A stretch of 16,219 bases of DNA. Source: F23-D06 sp002392325 (lineage in GTDB: Bacteria; Bacteroidota; Bacteroidia; Bacteroidales; WCHB1-69). Of this stretch, positions 7,622 to 15,840 are shown piece by piece. The stretch covers positions 1-16,219 of the forward strand of contig CAMORT010000052.1 of the NCBI GenBank assembly GCA_946624065.1, read 5' to 3'. The notes beneath the pieces were generated by a model. That model saw nothing but the letters and a program-made list of their open reading frames with translations. It searched no databases and was not told the DNA's origin. A program made the position numbers and the translations under genes. Positions within the stretch are counted from its first letter, which is position 1; each line of letters begins with the position of its first letter.

Positions 7622-8881
7622 TCACCCTTTAACCTCAATAATCTCTCCCCATTCAGTGGTATAGTTGGGAGAGAGATGCTGTCGGTTCATTTTCACGCCT
7701 TGAAAGCCCGCACTGGCCACCACGACAGAGCGCGCGCCCTGTTTCTTGTTGATGGCATCCAACGCTCGCATCAGCCGGTCCTGTTTCTGATGGTCCACCT
7801 CATCAAACAAGGCGGTTTGCATGGCGTTTTTGGGCACAATATCGGATAAAATCACACCCGCTTTCTTGTACTCGTAGGGCTTTTGCACTAATTCTCCGGC
7901 GGCATTGGAAGCCACATTCACCAGTTCAAGAGTGCTGTCGCTGGCCACGGGCAGACGGATCAGCCGGTTGGCGAACTGCTGCGGCTTATCGTCACGGTGC
8001 CGGTTCGTAAGCAGAAACACCATCACCTCATGACAAACACTGCCTTGTTTGCGCAGTTTCTCAGCAGCCATGGAGGTGAACAGGGCAACCTGCTGTTGGA
8101 TATCGTGCACATCTGTCAGTTCCTTGCTGAAACTCCGTGACACGGTAATCTGCTGCTTGTCCTTGCTCATTTCCTCAAACTCCACGCAGGGCTCGCCTCT
8201 AAGCTCGCGCCATGTTTTCACGCCACCCACATGCATCAGCGAATGCACCAAACTCACCGGCATCTGCGTGAAATCGTACGCCGTGAGGATGTTCCGGCTT
8301 TTGAGCATAGCGGAGAATCTGCGCCCAATGCCCCACACATCTTCAATGGGAAACTTCTTGAGCACTTTTTCAATATCTTCAGGTCGGTGCATATAGCAGC
8401 TGCCCTTCAATTTCGGGTACTGTTTGCACAGTTTGGAGGCAATCTTGGCCAGCGTCTTTGTAGGTGCGATTCCCACACTGATAGGGATACCCGTATTGCG
8501 TTGCACCACATAGGAGATATGGTGTCCCAAATCGTCCAGTTGGTCATGCTCTATGCCCCTGAGGTCCAGAAAAGACTCGTCGATGGAATAGACCTCCGTA
8601 GCTGGCACCAGCGACTGCAAAGTCATCTGCACCCGTTTCGACATATCGCCATATAGCACATAGTTGGATGAGAACACGGCCACATCGTATCGCTGTATCA
8701 TCAGTTTCAGCTGATAGAACGGCTGCCCCATCTTGATGCCGATACGCTTGGCCTCGTTGGAACGGGAAATCACACAACCATCGTTATTGGACAAAATAAT
8801 CACTGGCCGACCGTTCAAATCCGGACGGAACACTCGCTCACAGGAGACGAAGAAATTGTTACAATCAGCCAGACCAAACAT
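7622..8881 (-). CDS. umuC: Y-family DNA polymerase V catalytic subunit UmuC
   Basis: This 419-residue translesion polymerase is close to the 422 residues of E. coli UmuC. Catalytic acids fall at D6 (FGLADCNNFF) and D101-E102 (YSIDESF), the same positions as in E. coli. F11 is at the steric-gate position. The little-finger region follows. QTALF (355-359) is a beta-clamp-binding motif at nearly the same place as the E. coli QLNLF. The C-terminal family tail MNRQHLSPNYTTEWGEIIEV is intact. I place the start at the ATG 8879-8881, which gives the family N-terminus MFGLADCN. The frame stays open upstream through a 9-bp repeat array, with alternative GTG and ATG codons, but that extension resembles nothing in the family. 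umuD lies 105 bp upstream on the same strand. With processed UmuD it should form an error-prone polymerase that copies damaged DNA. Confidence 0.95.
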   Translation of the reverse strand: MFGLADCNNFFVSCERVFRPDLNGRPVIILSNNDGCVISRSNEAKRIGIKMGQPFYQLKLMIQRYDVAVFSSNYVLYGDMSKRVQMTLQSLVPATEVYSIDESFLDLRGIEHDQLDDLGHHISYVVQRNTGIPISVGIAPTKTLAKIASKLCKQYPKLKGSCYMHRPEDIEKVLKKFPIEDVWGIGRRFSAMLKSRNILTAYDFTQMPVSLVHSLMHVGGVKTWRELRGEPCVEFEEMSKDKQQITVSRSFSKELTDVHDIQQQVALFTSMAAEKLRKQGSVCHEVMVFLLTNRHRDDKPQQFANRLIRLPVASDSTLELVNVASNAAGELVQKPYEYKKAGVILSDIVPKNAMQTALFDEVDHQKQDRLMRALDAINKKQGARSVVVASAGFQGVKMNRQHLSPNYTTEWGEIIEVKG

Positions 8882-8884
8882 AAT

Positions 8885-8965
8885 GGGTGAAAGGGGTTTA
8901 TGGGGTGAATGGGGTATCATTACCACATGTACCACATGTACCACATGTACCTCTTGTACCCCGTG
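8885..8965. repeat. 9-bp tandem repeat (minisatellite) between umuD and umuC
   Basis: Nine consecutive 9-bp units can be laid end to end from 8885 to 8965. Three are identical TACCACATG (8921-8947). Two diverged units follow (TACCTCTTG, TACCCCGTG). Four GGGT-starting units lie on the umuC side (GGGTGAAAG, GGGTTTATG, GGGTGAATG, GGGTATCAT). Because the period is three codons, changes in copy number leave the frame leading into umuC open. The array fills most of the umuD-umuC gap. Confidence 0.8.
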
Positions 8966-8986
8966 AACCTAAAAACTTCACCATAA

Positions 8987-9397
8987 TTACAATTGTTTAA
9001 CTATATGTGTGACGATACCCCAGACGAGGAAGTGGTTCTCTTCGGTGATTTCAATGGGTTTGAACTTGGGATTGGCGGGCTGGAGCCAAAGGTGTCCTTT
9101 TTCCAAGAGAATTCGTTTCAATGTAAACTCACCATCAATGAAGCAAACGGCAATATTGCCGTCTTTCGGTTCTAAAGACTTGTCAATCACCACAATATCC
9201 CCATCATGGATATCCGCTCCAATCATGCTGTCACCGGTAATGCGGGCATAGAATGTGGAAGCGGGATTCTTGATAACATAACGGTTCAAATCCAAGGTCG
9301 GTTCGGTGTAATCCTCCGCAGGAGACGGGAAACCCGCCCGGATGCCCTCCACGATGGGCACTTTGTCTTTGTGTGTTTTGGGAGTGAAAATATCCAT
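8987..9397 (-). CDS. umuD: UmuD-type S24 peptidase (DNA polymerase V accessory subunit)
   Basis: This 136-residue LexA/UmuD-like serine peptidase compares with 139 residues in E. coli UmuD. It has a short N-terminal arm with a probable self-cleavage site at A21-G22 (GIRAGFPSPAEDY). S57 in ITGDSMIGA and K94 in GEFTLKRIL form the Ser-Lys dyad (E. coli S60 and K97). There is no DNA-binding domain, which rules out LexA. RecA-filament-stimulated cleavage should give UmuD', which joins UmuC. The ATG at 9395-9397 fits the family length. It starts 36 bp after the stop codon of the large secreted-protein gene. I find no clear promoter in that gap (only TAGATTTC, one mismatch to the -7 consensus) and no recognisable LexA box, so its control is not evident. 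Confidence 0.94.
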   Translation of the reverse strand: MDIFTPKTHKDKVPIVEGIRAGFPSPAEDYTEPTLDLNRYVIKNPASTFYARITGDSMIGADIHDGDIVVIDKSLEPKDGNIAVCFIDGEFTLKRILLEKGHLWLQPANPKFKPIEITEENHFLVWGIVTHIVKQL

Positions 9398-9433
9398 GAG
9401 AGCAGAAACTTGAAATCTAAGACAAATCCTTCA

Positions 9434-12400
9434 TTAATAAACCACCACCACCATACCTTTCCGGCGTTCCAAACCCTTTTCAGAGGCGCAGCGTAAAGTA
9501 TAAGTCATCACAGAACCGTTGGGCACAATGGATCCTTTGTATTTACCGTCCCATCCCTCTTCGGGATTCGTGGTCTTGAACACCACCTCACCCCACCGGT
9601 CATAAATCACAAACAAATAATGGTCATCGGTTATATGAAGTCCTATCGGTTTTAACACTTCGTTAAGCCCATCCTGATTCGGTGTGAAACTGCTGGGTAT
9701 AAATATCTGCATTTCAGGTTCTTTTATCTCCACCGTGCGCTGATGCGTATTCTGACAGCCATTCTCATCGGTCACCATCAAGGTCACTTTATAGATGCCC
9801 GAATGCTCATACATATAATCAAATGCTGTTTCTTCAAAGGTTACAGAATTGCCCATATCCCAACGATAATTGGTCATATTCGGCGTACACTCCTCAAAAT
9901 GCAAAATAGCGCCCAGTTCATAATTATCACCAAGCGTATAATAATCAAAGCACACCTCCGGCAGCGGCAAGATGGTCAGATGCAGGGTCACCGTACTGTC
10001 GCACCCGTCCGGTTTATGGAACACATGCGTAAGGTCATCGCAACTGTTCTGGATTTCCCAATGCTCATACCAGGTATATTTGCCGCAGGCGGTTACCGTT
10101 GTATCCGCCTGTTTCGAATGACCTATGGTCAGATGCAACCGCACGGTGCTGTCGCAACCCGACTCACGGGCAAACACATATACAGGGTCCATGGTGCTTT
10201 CGTAATAGGTAATACCATTCACCCATGTGAAACTGTCACATTCCGAAACCACATCCACAGTCTCGGTGGTATGATAAATAGTCAAATGCAATTTCACAAT
10301 CGAGTCGCAACCCGATTCGGATGTATAGGTGATTGTCGGAGCATCCGTGCTTTCCGTATAAGTCACGCCATCCCGCCAAGTGTACATATCGCAGGTGTCC
10401 ACCGTATCCACAAACTGATAGGTTGGATTCACATGCACCTGCAGGGTTATCAATGAATCGCAGCCGTAGGCAGACTGCAGATTCAGCACCTCATTCGTAT
10501 CGGAGGTGAAGGTGTGCCCTTCCCATGTGAACGGAAGTTCCACATCACAAACTGTCGTGTCCAACGACAAGGCATAATTACGATGGAAGGTAACTTGTAT
10601 GGTTGTATCGTACAAACATCCCACATCCGTCTGCATGACAAACCGATAGGATGCAGTTGTGTCGGCGCTTAAATCATAAGGTGGTGTTATGGTGAATGTG
10701 GAATCTGTCAAACGGGTCACCCATGGTCCGATAAGTTGCTTGCTGACCACCAACGGGGCAACGGTTTGCAAGAGCGAGGGAGCGAGTGCCAATTCCCATT
10801 CTGTCAGGTATCCGTTATCTTGTTCTAACATATCCTGGATTTCTATATACCACTGTCCGTTCAGCGGGCATCCTATCAAACTGCTGAAATTCTGATAGGG
10901 ATGGTATATTTGCGACATATTGGACAAATTGCTGGGTTTCACAGACTTATGCGTTGTATAACTGTCATAATACATCTGTTCCGGAGAGTTGAAATCCCAA
11001 TATGGATTCGCATAAGACTGCAAATTCACAGATTCATAACAATATCCGTATGTTCCAGCGGCATATTGGTAATTGTGGTTGGTATTGTTAGACCAGATGT
11101 AATTCCACGGTTCACCCATGGGATTTTGCGTGCTGTCGCAGGTGATGTTATCCGTCAGGCGGTTGGCAAGTCCTAAGCAGGTGCGGAAATAGTTATTGGG
11201 TATGTTTCCCCAACTCTCCGTCAAATTGTTGTAATCAGCCACCAGCTTGCTGCGACTTCCATTAGGGCAGACAACTGACATTTTCAAATCCTCTAATGCG
11301 GAATGCTCCATTTTCAGCCGGACATATAGGATGTCATTCACATTGGTCATCACAGCACCGGGAATAAACTGGTTAAAATTAGCGATAGAACGATAATAGG
11401 TTCCGTATGGAGCGCAGTTTATCCCATCGGGGATAAAAATCTTCTGGCTGCCGCTTTGTACAGCGGCATTGGCGGTAACGACCACTGTAGAACTACTGGA
11501 TGCTCCTATGGAGACCTGTATGGTATCGCCTGCACACGCATCCGTCACCACATTCACAGTCTGAATAGGCGTTGGATAATGTCGCACCGTCATCTGCACA
11601 ACGCTGTCAGCACCATTTTGGGCGGTGTAATATGCGAATGCCGAACTGTCCTGATGGAAGGTCACCCCGTTCCATACCAGCGGGAACTGGTCCGGACAGA
11701 CAACGCTGTCCACACTCGTGCGTATCGTATCAGGAAAACTCAAAACCAGCGTAACCAGACTGTCGCAGTCTTGCGCATTGGTAAGATGGATATCGAAAGT
11801 GCCAACATTCCCAAATGTGTTTTCCGAGAAGGTGTAAGGCAACGAATCCATCGTTATGACACGGAATATGGTATCATTGTTCACCGATGGATGGTTAACC
11901 CGTATTTGTACGGTATCATATGCCTGACAACCGTCAATCGTTTGCTGCAACACATACGATGTGGTGGTATTGGGGGTGACCTGAACAGCAGGAGTTCCCA
12001 TCAATCCTGGAGTCCATTGAAAAGCGCATATTGCGGTTTCATCCGGACAATCAGCGGATAAGGTCACTGTATCCCCTTGGCATATCACCGTGTCGGATGC
12101 GCGAATTTGGGTAACAGGTGTCAGAACTTCAATGGAAACAGTATCATAACCGACGCAATGTCCATACGACTGTTTCAAAACATAAGTTATGGGTTGAGTT
12201 GAAGTAAATGTCAGCGTGCTGGCGTCACTATCGCCTGGTATCCATAGATTTGAGCAAGTACCCGTTAACATAGCGTTTGAAATGACATTGCATTCTGCCG
12301 TCAAGGTCACTTGATCGCCGACACAGACCACATTGGAGGGATAAGCCGTAATGGATGGGTCCAGCGAAACCACATTAACCGTTGTGGTTACAGGATTCGA

Positions 12401-13948
12401 ACTGACGCCATTGTAAGTTTTCACCAACTGATAAGAATCCCCATCCATCGCCATTGTAGCGGGATAAATGATGGGGTTTACCGATGTTGATGACCAACCG
12501 TTGGGGCCTGTCCAGGAATAAGTGGCACCGGCCTGCGGGTTGTTGCAATAAAGCCGTATGGTGTCGCCCACACAATATGGACCGTCGTTGGAAACCTCAG
12601 CCATAATGCTGCAATCGGTCGTGGCCGTGGAATTTGATGTGGAATTGAATGTAATCACGCCCGGCAACTCGCTATAATTGGTGATGAGCAGCAAATAATA
12701 CTGTCCTGTTTGGGCATTGGTAATATGACAATTTTCTGTCGGGGCAGAGTCATAACTGCAATCCACTAAATTCCCATACGGGTAATGGGCAGTTGACGAG
12801 GTGTTATTGGGGTGATCATCCTTATGCAAATCATACATTCCACAGCATAGATTATCAATAAAATCAGCGGCAGTGTTCGCCACAAAAGGTCCCCAACACG
12901 CGAAATCCACATCTAAACCCCACGAAGATATATTCACATGATGCTGCTGGATATGGATAGTCAAATCACCAGGTTGTTCCACTCGCATATAGTACCATAC
13001 AGGAGCTGGCGTGGAACTGAGGCACGCCACATCGGAGGAGCCAAAAAAACCGTCCGCATCCCCTGAGGTTCCGGAATAGTAGGTGTATTGGCCTTGATCC
13101 GTACAGAACGGATGAATATTGTCAAAGGCACACGGGGAACCCGGTGCAGTGCTTGCCTCGTGGCAAACGGCACATCCAACCACCGCTTGCCAACCACTAC
13201 TCGTCCCACTGGCATTGCTAATAAAATGGAATGTGACACAAGAATCTGTTGACACCATTTGAGATGGCACTGTAGAACCCGTAAAAGCGCCTAATAGGGG
13301 TCCAGAAGTGGACCCGCCGTCATGCACATACAGAGAATCTCCGTTTGATAACGAAAATGAACGAAACAACACCTGAAGTTTTTCTCCGTTTGGAGAACAA
13401 ATCGTCTGCGTAACATTTTGATTATTGGAATAGTTGCTCGTTCCGCCCGGATCTAAAAGAACATATCCACATCCAGAGAGCGGGGTATTTGACATGGTTA
13501 CGGTTTCCATACACCTCACTTGCAGGGCGAAACCGGATTTAACAATGCTATAATCCGAAGAAAATTTTATGGTCAAAGCTCCATTCGAGGCCGTAGAGGA
13601 TATGACATTCGCCACATTACCATTACCTGACCATTGTGCTAATTGCGTGCCGGTAGTACCTGCTCCATTGTATATTGTAATCTTATCAAAATTATTTTCC
13701 GTATTATAACTACCGGAGATAATGGAAACCTTACCATTGGCTGTATTTGGATAGATGACCAAGTACCCATTGCTATTGTCGCTGTAATTGCCATTCGCAC
13801 CTCCAGGATCATACACCCACGCATCGCAAGTGGTAACCGTCTGATTGCCACTTGCGGGCACATTATAAGAATCCTGCGCATAGAGGATTCCTGTCTGACC
13901 GATAATCAGCCAGACAAGCAGCATCGCTATGCAAAGGATTCTTTTCAT
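9434..13948 (-). CDS. Large secreted multidomain protein with type IX secretion (type B) C-terminal sorting domain
   Basis: This 1504-residue protein has a signal peptide (1-25, ending ILYAQ). Domains in order: two CUB-like domains (about 41-146 and 160-259), each with a YDPGG or LDPGG plus NYS motif; a cysteine-rich beta domain (about 265-446) of a type seen in Bacteroidota secreted proteins; and three Ig-like domains (about 456-527, 538-608, 612-686). Then come two CDS-type repeats (about 690-790) and a P-domain-like module (about 835-1057, ending NGQWYIEIQDM ... WELAL). Next are four repeats whose GCDS motifs sit at 1162, 1213, 1264 and 1315, exactly 51 residues apart. A PKD domain (1331-1407) and a gliding-motility C-terminal domain (1411-1504, IFIPSSFTPNQDGLNE and YDRWGEVVF) finish the protein. 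The last directs export by the type IX system and attachment or release at the cell surface. No catalytic domain is recognisable, so adhesion or binding is the likely role. It lies 43 bp after the SDR gene. Confidence 0.88.
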   Translation of the reverse strand: MKRILCIAMLLVWLIIGQTGILYAQDSYNVPASGNQTVTTCDAWVYDPGGANGNYSDNSNGYLVIYPNTANGKVSIISGSYNTENNFDKITIYNGAGTTGTQLAQWSGNGNVANVISSTASNGALTIKFSSDYSIVKSGFALQVRCMETVTMSNTPLSGCGYVLLDPGGTSNYSNNQNVTQTICSPNGEKLQVLFRSFSLSNGDSLYVHDGGSTSGPLLGAFTGSTVPSQMVSTDSCVTFHFISNASGTSSGWQAVVGCAVCHEASTAPGSPCAFDNIHPFCTDQGQYTYYSGTSGDADGFFGSSDVACLSSTPAPVWYYMRVEQPGDLTIHIQQHHVNISSWGLDVDFACWGPFVANTAADFIDNLCCGMYDLHKDDHPNNTSSTAHYPYGNLVDCSYDSAPTENCHITNAQTGQYYLLLITNYSELPGVITFNSTSNSTATTDCSIMAEVSNDGPYCVGDTIRLYCNNPQAGATYSWTGPNGWSSTSVNPIIYPATMAMDGDSYQLVKTYNGVSSNPVTTTVNVVSLDPSITAYPSNVVCVGDQVTLTAECNVISNAMLTGTCSNLWIPGDSDASTLTFTSTQPITYVLKQSYGHCVGYDTVSIEVLTPVTQIRASDTVICQGDTVTLSADCPDETAICAFQWTPGLMGTPAVQVTPNTTTSYVLQQTIDGCQAYDTVQIRVNHPSVNNDTIFRVITMDSLPYTFSENTFGNVGTFDIHLTNAQDCDSLVTLVLSFPDTIRTSVDSVVCPDQFPLVWNGVTFHQDSSAFAYYTAQNGADSVVQMTVRHYPTPIQTVNVVTDACAGDTIQVSIGASSSSTVVVTANAAVQSGSQKIFIPDGINCAPYGTYYRSIANFNQFIPGAVMTNVNDILYVRLKMEHSALEDLKMSVVCPNGSRSKLVADYNNLTESWGNIPNNYFRTCLGLANRLTDNITCDSTQNPMGEPWNYIWSNNTNHNYQYAAGTYGYCYESVNLQSYANPYWDFNSPEQMYYDSYTTHKSVKPSNLSNMSQIYHPYQNFSSLIGCPLNGQWYIEIQDMLEQDNGYLTEWELALAPSLLQTVAPLVVSKQLIGPWVTRLTDSTFTITPPYDLSADTTASYRFVMQTDVGCLYDTTIQVTFHRNYALSLDTTVCDVELPFTWEGHTFTSDTNEVLNLQSAYGCDSLITLQVHVNPTYQFVDTVDTCDMYTWRDGVTYTESTDAPTITYTSESGCDSIVKLHLTIYHTTETVDVVSECDSFTWVNGITYYESTMDPVYVFARESGCDSTVRLHLTIGHSKQADTTVTACGKYTWYEHWEIQNSCDDLTHVFHKPDGCDSTVTLHLTILPLPEVCFDYYTLGDNYELGAILHFEECTPNMTNYRWDMGNSVTFEETAFDYMYEHSGIYKVTLMVTDENGCQNTHQRTVEIKEPEMQIFIPSSFTPNQDGLNEVLKPIGLHITDDHYLFVIYDRWGEVVFKTTNPEEGWDGKYKGSIVPNGSVMTYTLRCASEKGLERRKGMVVVVY

Positions 13949-13991
13949 ATTCTGATGGGATGGTGACTATGGTGTGCGCCTCTATCGTTGA

Positions 13992-14744
13992 TTACCGTTT
14001 ATGGATCACGCCGTTGAACTGGGCCGTCGGGGTCATAATGACTTCGTTCAGGCACACATGCGGCGGACGGGAAAGCACAAACTCCACCACATCGGCGATA
14101 TCCTGCGCCACCAGCGGGTCGTAGCCCTCATACACCTTGTCTGCCTTGGCCTTGTCACCATGGAAGCGCACCACGGAGAAGTTGGTCTCGCAGGCGCCCG
14201 GAGAAATCTGCGTCACCTTGATGCCATATTTCAGGAAATCGGTGCGCATACCCTTGGTGAGCGCGTTCACCGCATGTTTGGTCGCACAATACACATTGCC
14301 ACCATAGTAAATTTCATGTGAAGCTGTGGAACCGAGGTTGATGATATGACCCTGCTTGCGTTCCACCATCCACGGGGAAATCAGGCGGGTGATATAAAGC
14401 AGACCTTTGATGTTGGTATCGATCATGCGTTCCCAGTCCTCGATCGCGCCCTCGTGCACGGGGTTGAGTTCCACGGCAAGACCGGCGTTGTTGACCAGCA
14501 CATCCACATCGCGGAAATCCTCCGGAATGGAGTTCACCGCCTGCACACAAGCGTCATAGTCGCGCACATCAAACACCAGCGGCAGCACCTTGGTTCGGGT
14601 GGATGCCTCAATCTCCTTCGCCACCTGATGCAGTTTGTCGGCCGTTCGGCCGGTAATGATCATCTTGACATTCTGTTTGGCCAGGGTACGTGCGATGGCT
14701 TCTCCAAATCCACTGGTAGCACCAGTAATAAAAACATTCTTCAT
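13992..14744 (-). CDS. SDR-family NAD(P)-dependent oxidoreductase (YdfG-like)
   Basis: This 250-residue classical short-chain dehydrogenase is cytoplasmic. It has the nucleotide-binding TGATSGFG (7-14), NNAG (85-88) and the catalytic set N111, S139 (LGSTAS), Y152 and K156 (YCATK). ITGR (30-33) after the second strand favours NADP(H). The closest familiar pattern is E. coli YdfG, an NADP-dependent 3-hydroxy acid (serine/allo-threonine) dehydrogenase, which shares the GSTA...GGNVY.ATK stretch. The true substrate cannot be read from the sequence. A TATCTTTG box lies 28 bp upstream of the ATG, so this is the first gene of a minus-strand run with the large secreted protein (43-bp gap), umuD and umuC. 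It is divergent from the GH16 gene. Confidence 0.92.
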   Translation of the reverse strand: MKNVFITGATSGFGEAIARTLAKQNVKMIITGRTADKLHQVAKEIEASTRTKVLPLVFDVRDYDACVQAVNSIPEDFRDVDVLVNNAGLAVELNPVHEGAIEDWERMIDTNIKGLLYITRLISPWMVERKQGHIINLGSTASHEIYYGGNVYCATKHAVNALTKGMRTDFLKYGIKVTQISPGACETNFSVVRFHGDKAKADKVYEGYDPLVAQDIADVVEFVLSRPPHVCLNEVIMTPTAQFNGVIHKR

Positions 14745-14772
14745 ATTTTAGCAATAATAAAATTAAATTGGC

Positions 14773-14780
14773 AAAGATAT
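14773..14780 (-). promoter_or_regulatory. Promoter -7 element for the SDR gene
   Basis: On the minus strand this reads TATCTTTG, an exact match to TAnnTTTG, with its near edge 28 bp from the SDR ATG. No exact TTTG is found at the usual -33 spacing. Confidence 0.5.
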
Positions 14781-14846
14781 AAAAAAATCAGACTACCAAC
14801 ACTTCATGGTAAATTCCATCCAAAAAATTATTTCCCTTTTTTTGCG

Positions 14847-14854
14847 TATTTTTG
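14847..14854 (+). promoter_or_regulatory. Promoter -7 element for the GH16 gene
   Basis: TATTTTTG ends 23 bp before the ATG at 14878. It lies downstream of the other in-frame ATG at 14806, which argues that 14878 is the real start. The -33 element is not clear. Confidence 0.5.
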
Positions 14855-14877
14855 CGCTTTCTTTTTTCAACAAGCAC

Positions 14878-15735
14878 ATGAATAGAATCGGATTGCTCAT
14901 CTTGTTTATGCTATGGACGGCGGTCTTGCCGTGGAGAAGCTACGGACAGAGCGAGCCGGCAAACGCCGCCGATTCTTCAAAACAGGAAACTATTATGGGA
15001 AAATGGCATGGCATCGTCACCTTTCAGTGGCAAGGGCTGACCTGGATAGGCCGGCCGCAGTGGGGCATCACCCATCCTCAAAGGCCCGTCTGGTATGATT
15101 CGGAAATGGTTTTTGTGGACGACAGCAACTGCGTGGTGGTGGATCTGCTTGAGAACAGACGGGAAATCAAGCATTCCAACACCGTACTCATCCGCCGCTG
15201 GGAGACCGGTTACTGTCGCAGCGTGGAGGAATTCAAATACGGCACCTTCGAGTGGGAGGCACGGATGCCATACGGCACCAACCTCTGGCCGGCACTGTGG
15301 CTCGCCTCCGATACCGCATGGCCCCCAGAAATAGATTGTGTGGAAGGATGGTCCAACAATAATCCGAAATACAACAAAGGACTGCTTTTCAAGAACATGC
15401 GCCCCACAATGCACTGGACAGAAGAAGGGAAACTACGTTCCGAACCCCGATACAACATCCGCCGAGGATGGATCAATAAAATGGATGAATATACGACTTA
15501 CAAGGTGGTCTGGACTCCTGAATATGTGGACATCTTTTACGGCGACCATCTCGTCAAACGATTCGATAACCCTTATCTGCTGGAACAGTTGAACCAACCG
15601 GGACTCAAGATGCACCCGATCATGTCGCTGAATGTGCAATCCCCTTTCGATGACAAAGACTATAAGATTTACCGGGAGACGCAAAAACCGTTTAGCATCA
15701 AGAGTTTCAAGCACATACCATGGTCTGAACCGTGA
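14878..15735 (+). CDS. Secreted glycoside hydrolase family 16 protein
   Basis: This 285-residue protein has an N-terminal signal peptide (about 1-23: NRIG, a hydrophobic run, then RSYGQ) without a lipobox cysteine, so it should be periplasmic or secreted rather than a lipoprotein. The rest is a single beta-jellyroll. EIDCVE (E151, D153, E156) is the GH16 catalytic motif in its beta-bulge form E-x-D-x-x-E. Flanking features fit the family: KYGTFEWEARMPYGTNLWPALWL upstream (split here as about residues 120-142) and a VVWTPEYVDIFYGDHLVKRF strand pair downstream. GH16 enzymes cleave beta-1,3/1,4-glucans, galactans and related polymers; specificity cannot be read here. No SusC/SusD genes are nearby, so it is not in an evident polysaccharide utilization locus. 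The start was chosen because the alternative ATG at 14806 lies before the promoter box and spoils the signal peptide. Confidence 0.88.
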   Translation: MNRIGLLILFMLWTAVLPWRSYGQSEPANAADSSKQETIMGKWHGIVTFQWQGLTWIGRPQWGITHPQRPVWYDSEMVFVDDSNCVVVDLLENRREIKHSNTVLIRRWETGYCRSVEEFKYGTFEWEARMPYGTNLWPALWLASDTAWPPEIDCVEGWSNNNPKYNKGLLFKNMRPTMHWTEEGKLRSEPRYNIRRGWINKMDEYTTYKVVWTPEYVDIFYGDHLVKRFDNPYLLEQLNQPGLKMHPIMSLNVQSPFDDKDYKIYRETQKPFSIKSFKHIPWSEP

Positions 15736-15770
15736 AATACCGGAAAATTTGAGACAACGCCATAACAGTC

Positions 15771-15801
15771 TTTCAAATACACCCGATTTTTTGTATTTTT
15801 G
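15771..15801 (+). promoter_or_regulatory. Promoter for the OPT transporter gene
   Basis: TATTTTTG (15794-15801) matches the Bacteroidota -7 consensus. TTTC (15771-15774) sits exactly 19 bp upstream, one mismatch from the -33 TTTG. The ATG follows 39 bp later. This is the most complete promoter in the window. Confidence 0.6.
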
Positions 15802-15840
15802 TCGGCTTTTTGTACATTGCACAATAAAATTATCATCAAT

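Noticed and set aside
8882..8944. N-terminal extension of umuC to the GTG at 8944
   Set aside because: The extension is repeat-encoded and matches no UmuC N-terminus. The ATG at 8881 gives the conserved start. It is kept only as a question in the findings.
8885..8965. CRISPR-like array
   Set aside because: The units are 9 bp and directly contiguous with no spacers, and no cas genes are present. It is a minisatellite.
8898..8984. A 28-codon frame starting 2 bp after the umuD stop and running through the 9-bp repeats
   Set aside because: Its sequence is dictated by the repeat (Gly-Thr-Cys-type units) and nothing else supports translation.
9743..12061. Two open frames of about 200-240 codons on the plus strand (9743-10456 and 11456-12061)
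   Set aside because: Both are antisense to the large secreted-protein gene. Their repeated H-I-x patterns mirror its repeats, and neither has start-site signals.
14806..14877. Upstream ATG for the GH16 gene
   Set aside because: It precedes the TATTTTTG promoter element and would bury the signal peptide behind 24 extra residues.
14001..14885. Plus-strand frames over the SDR gene (14001-14321, 14346-14885)
   Set aside because: They are antisense shadows of a well-identified dehydrogenase.
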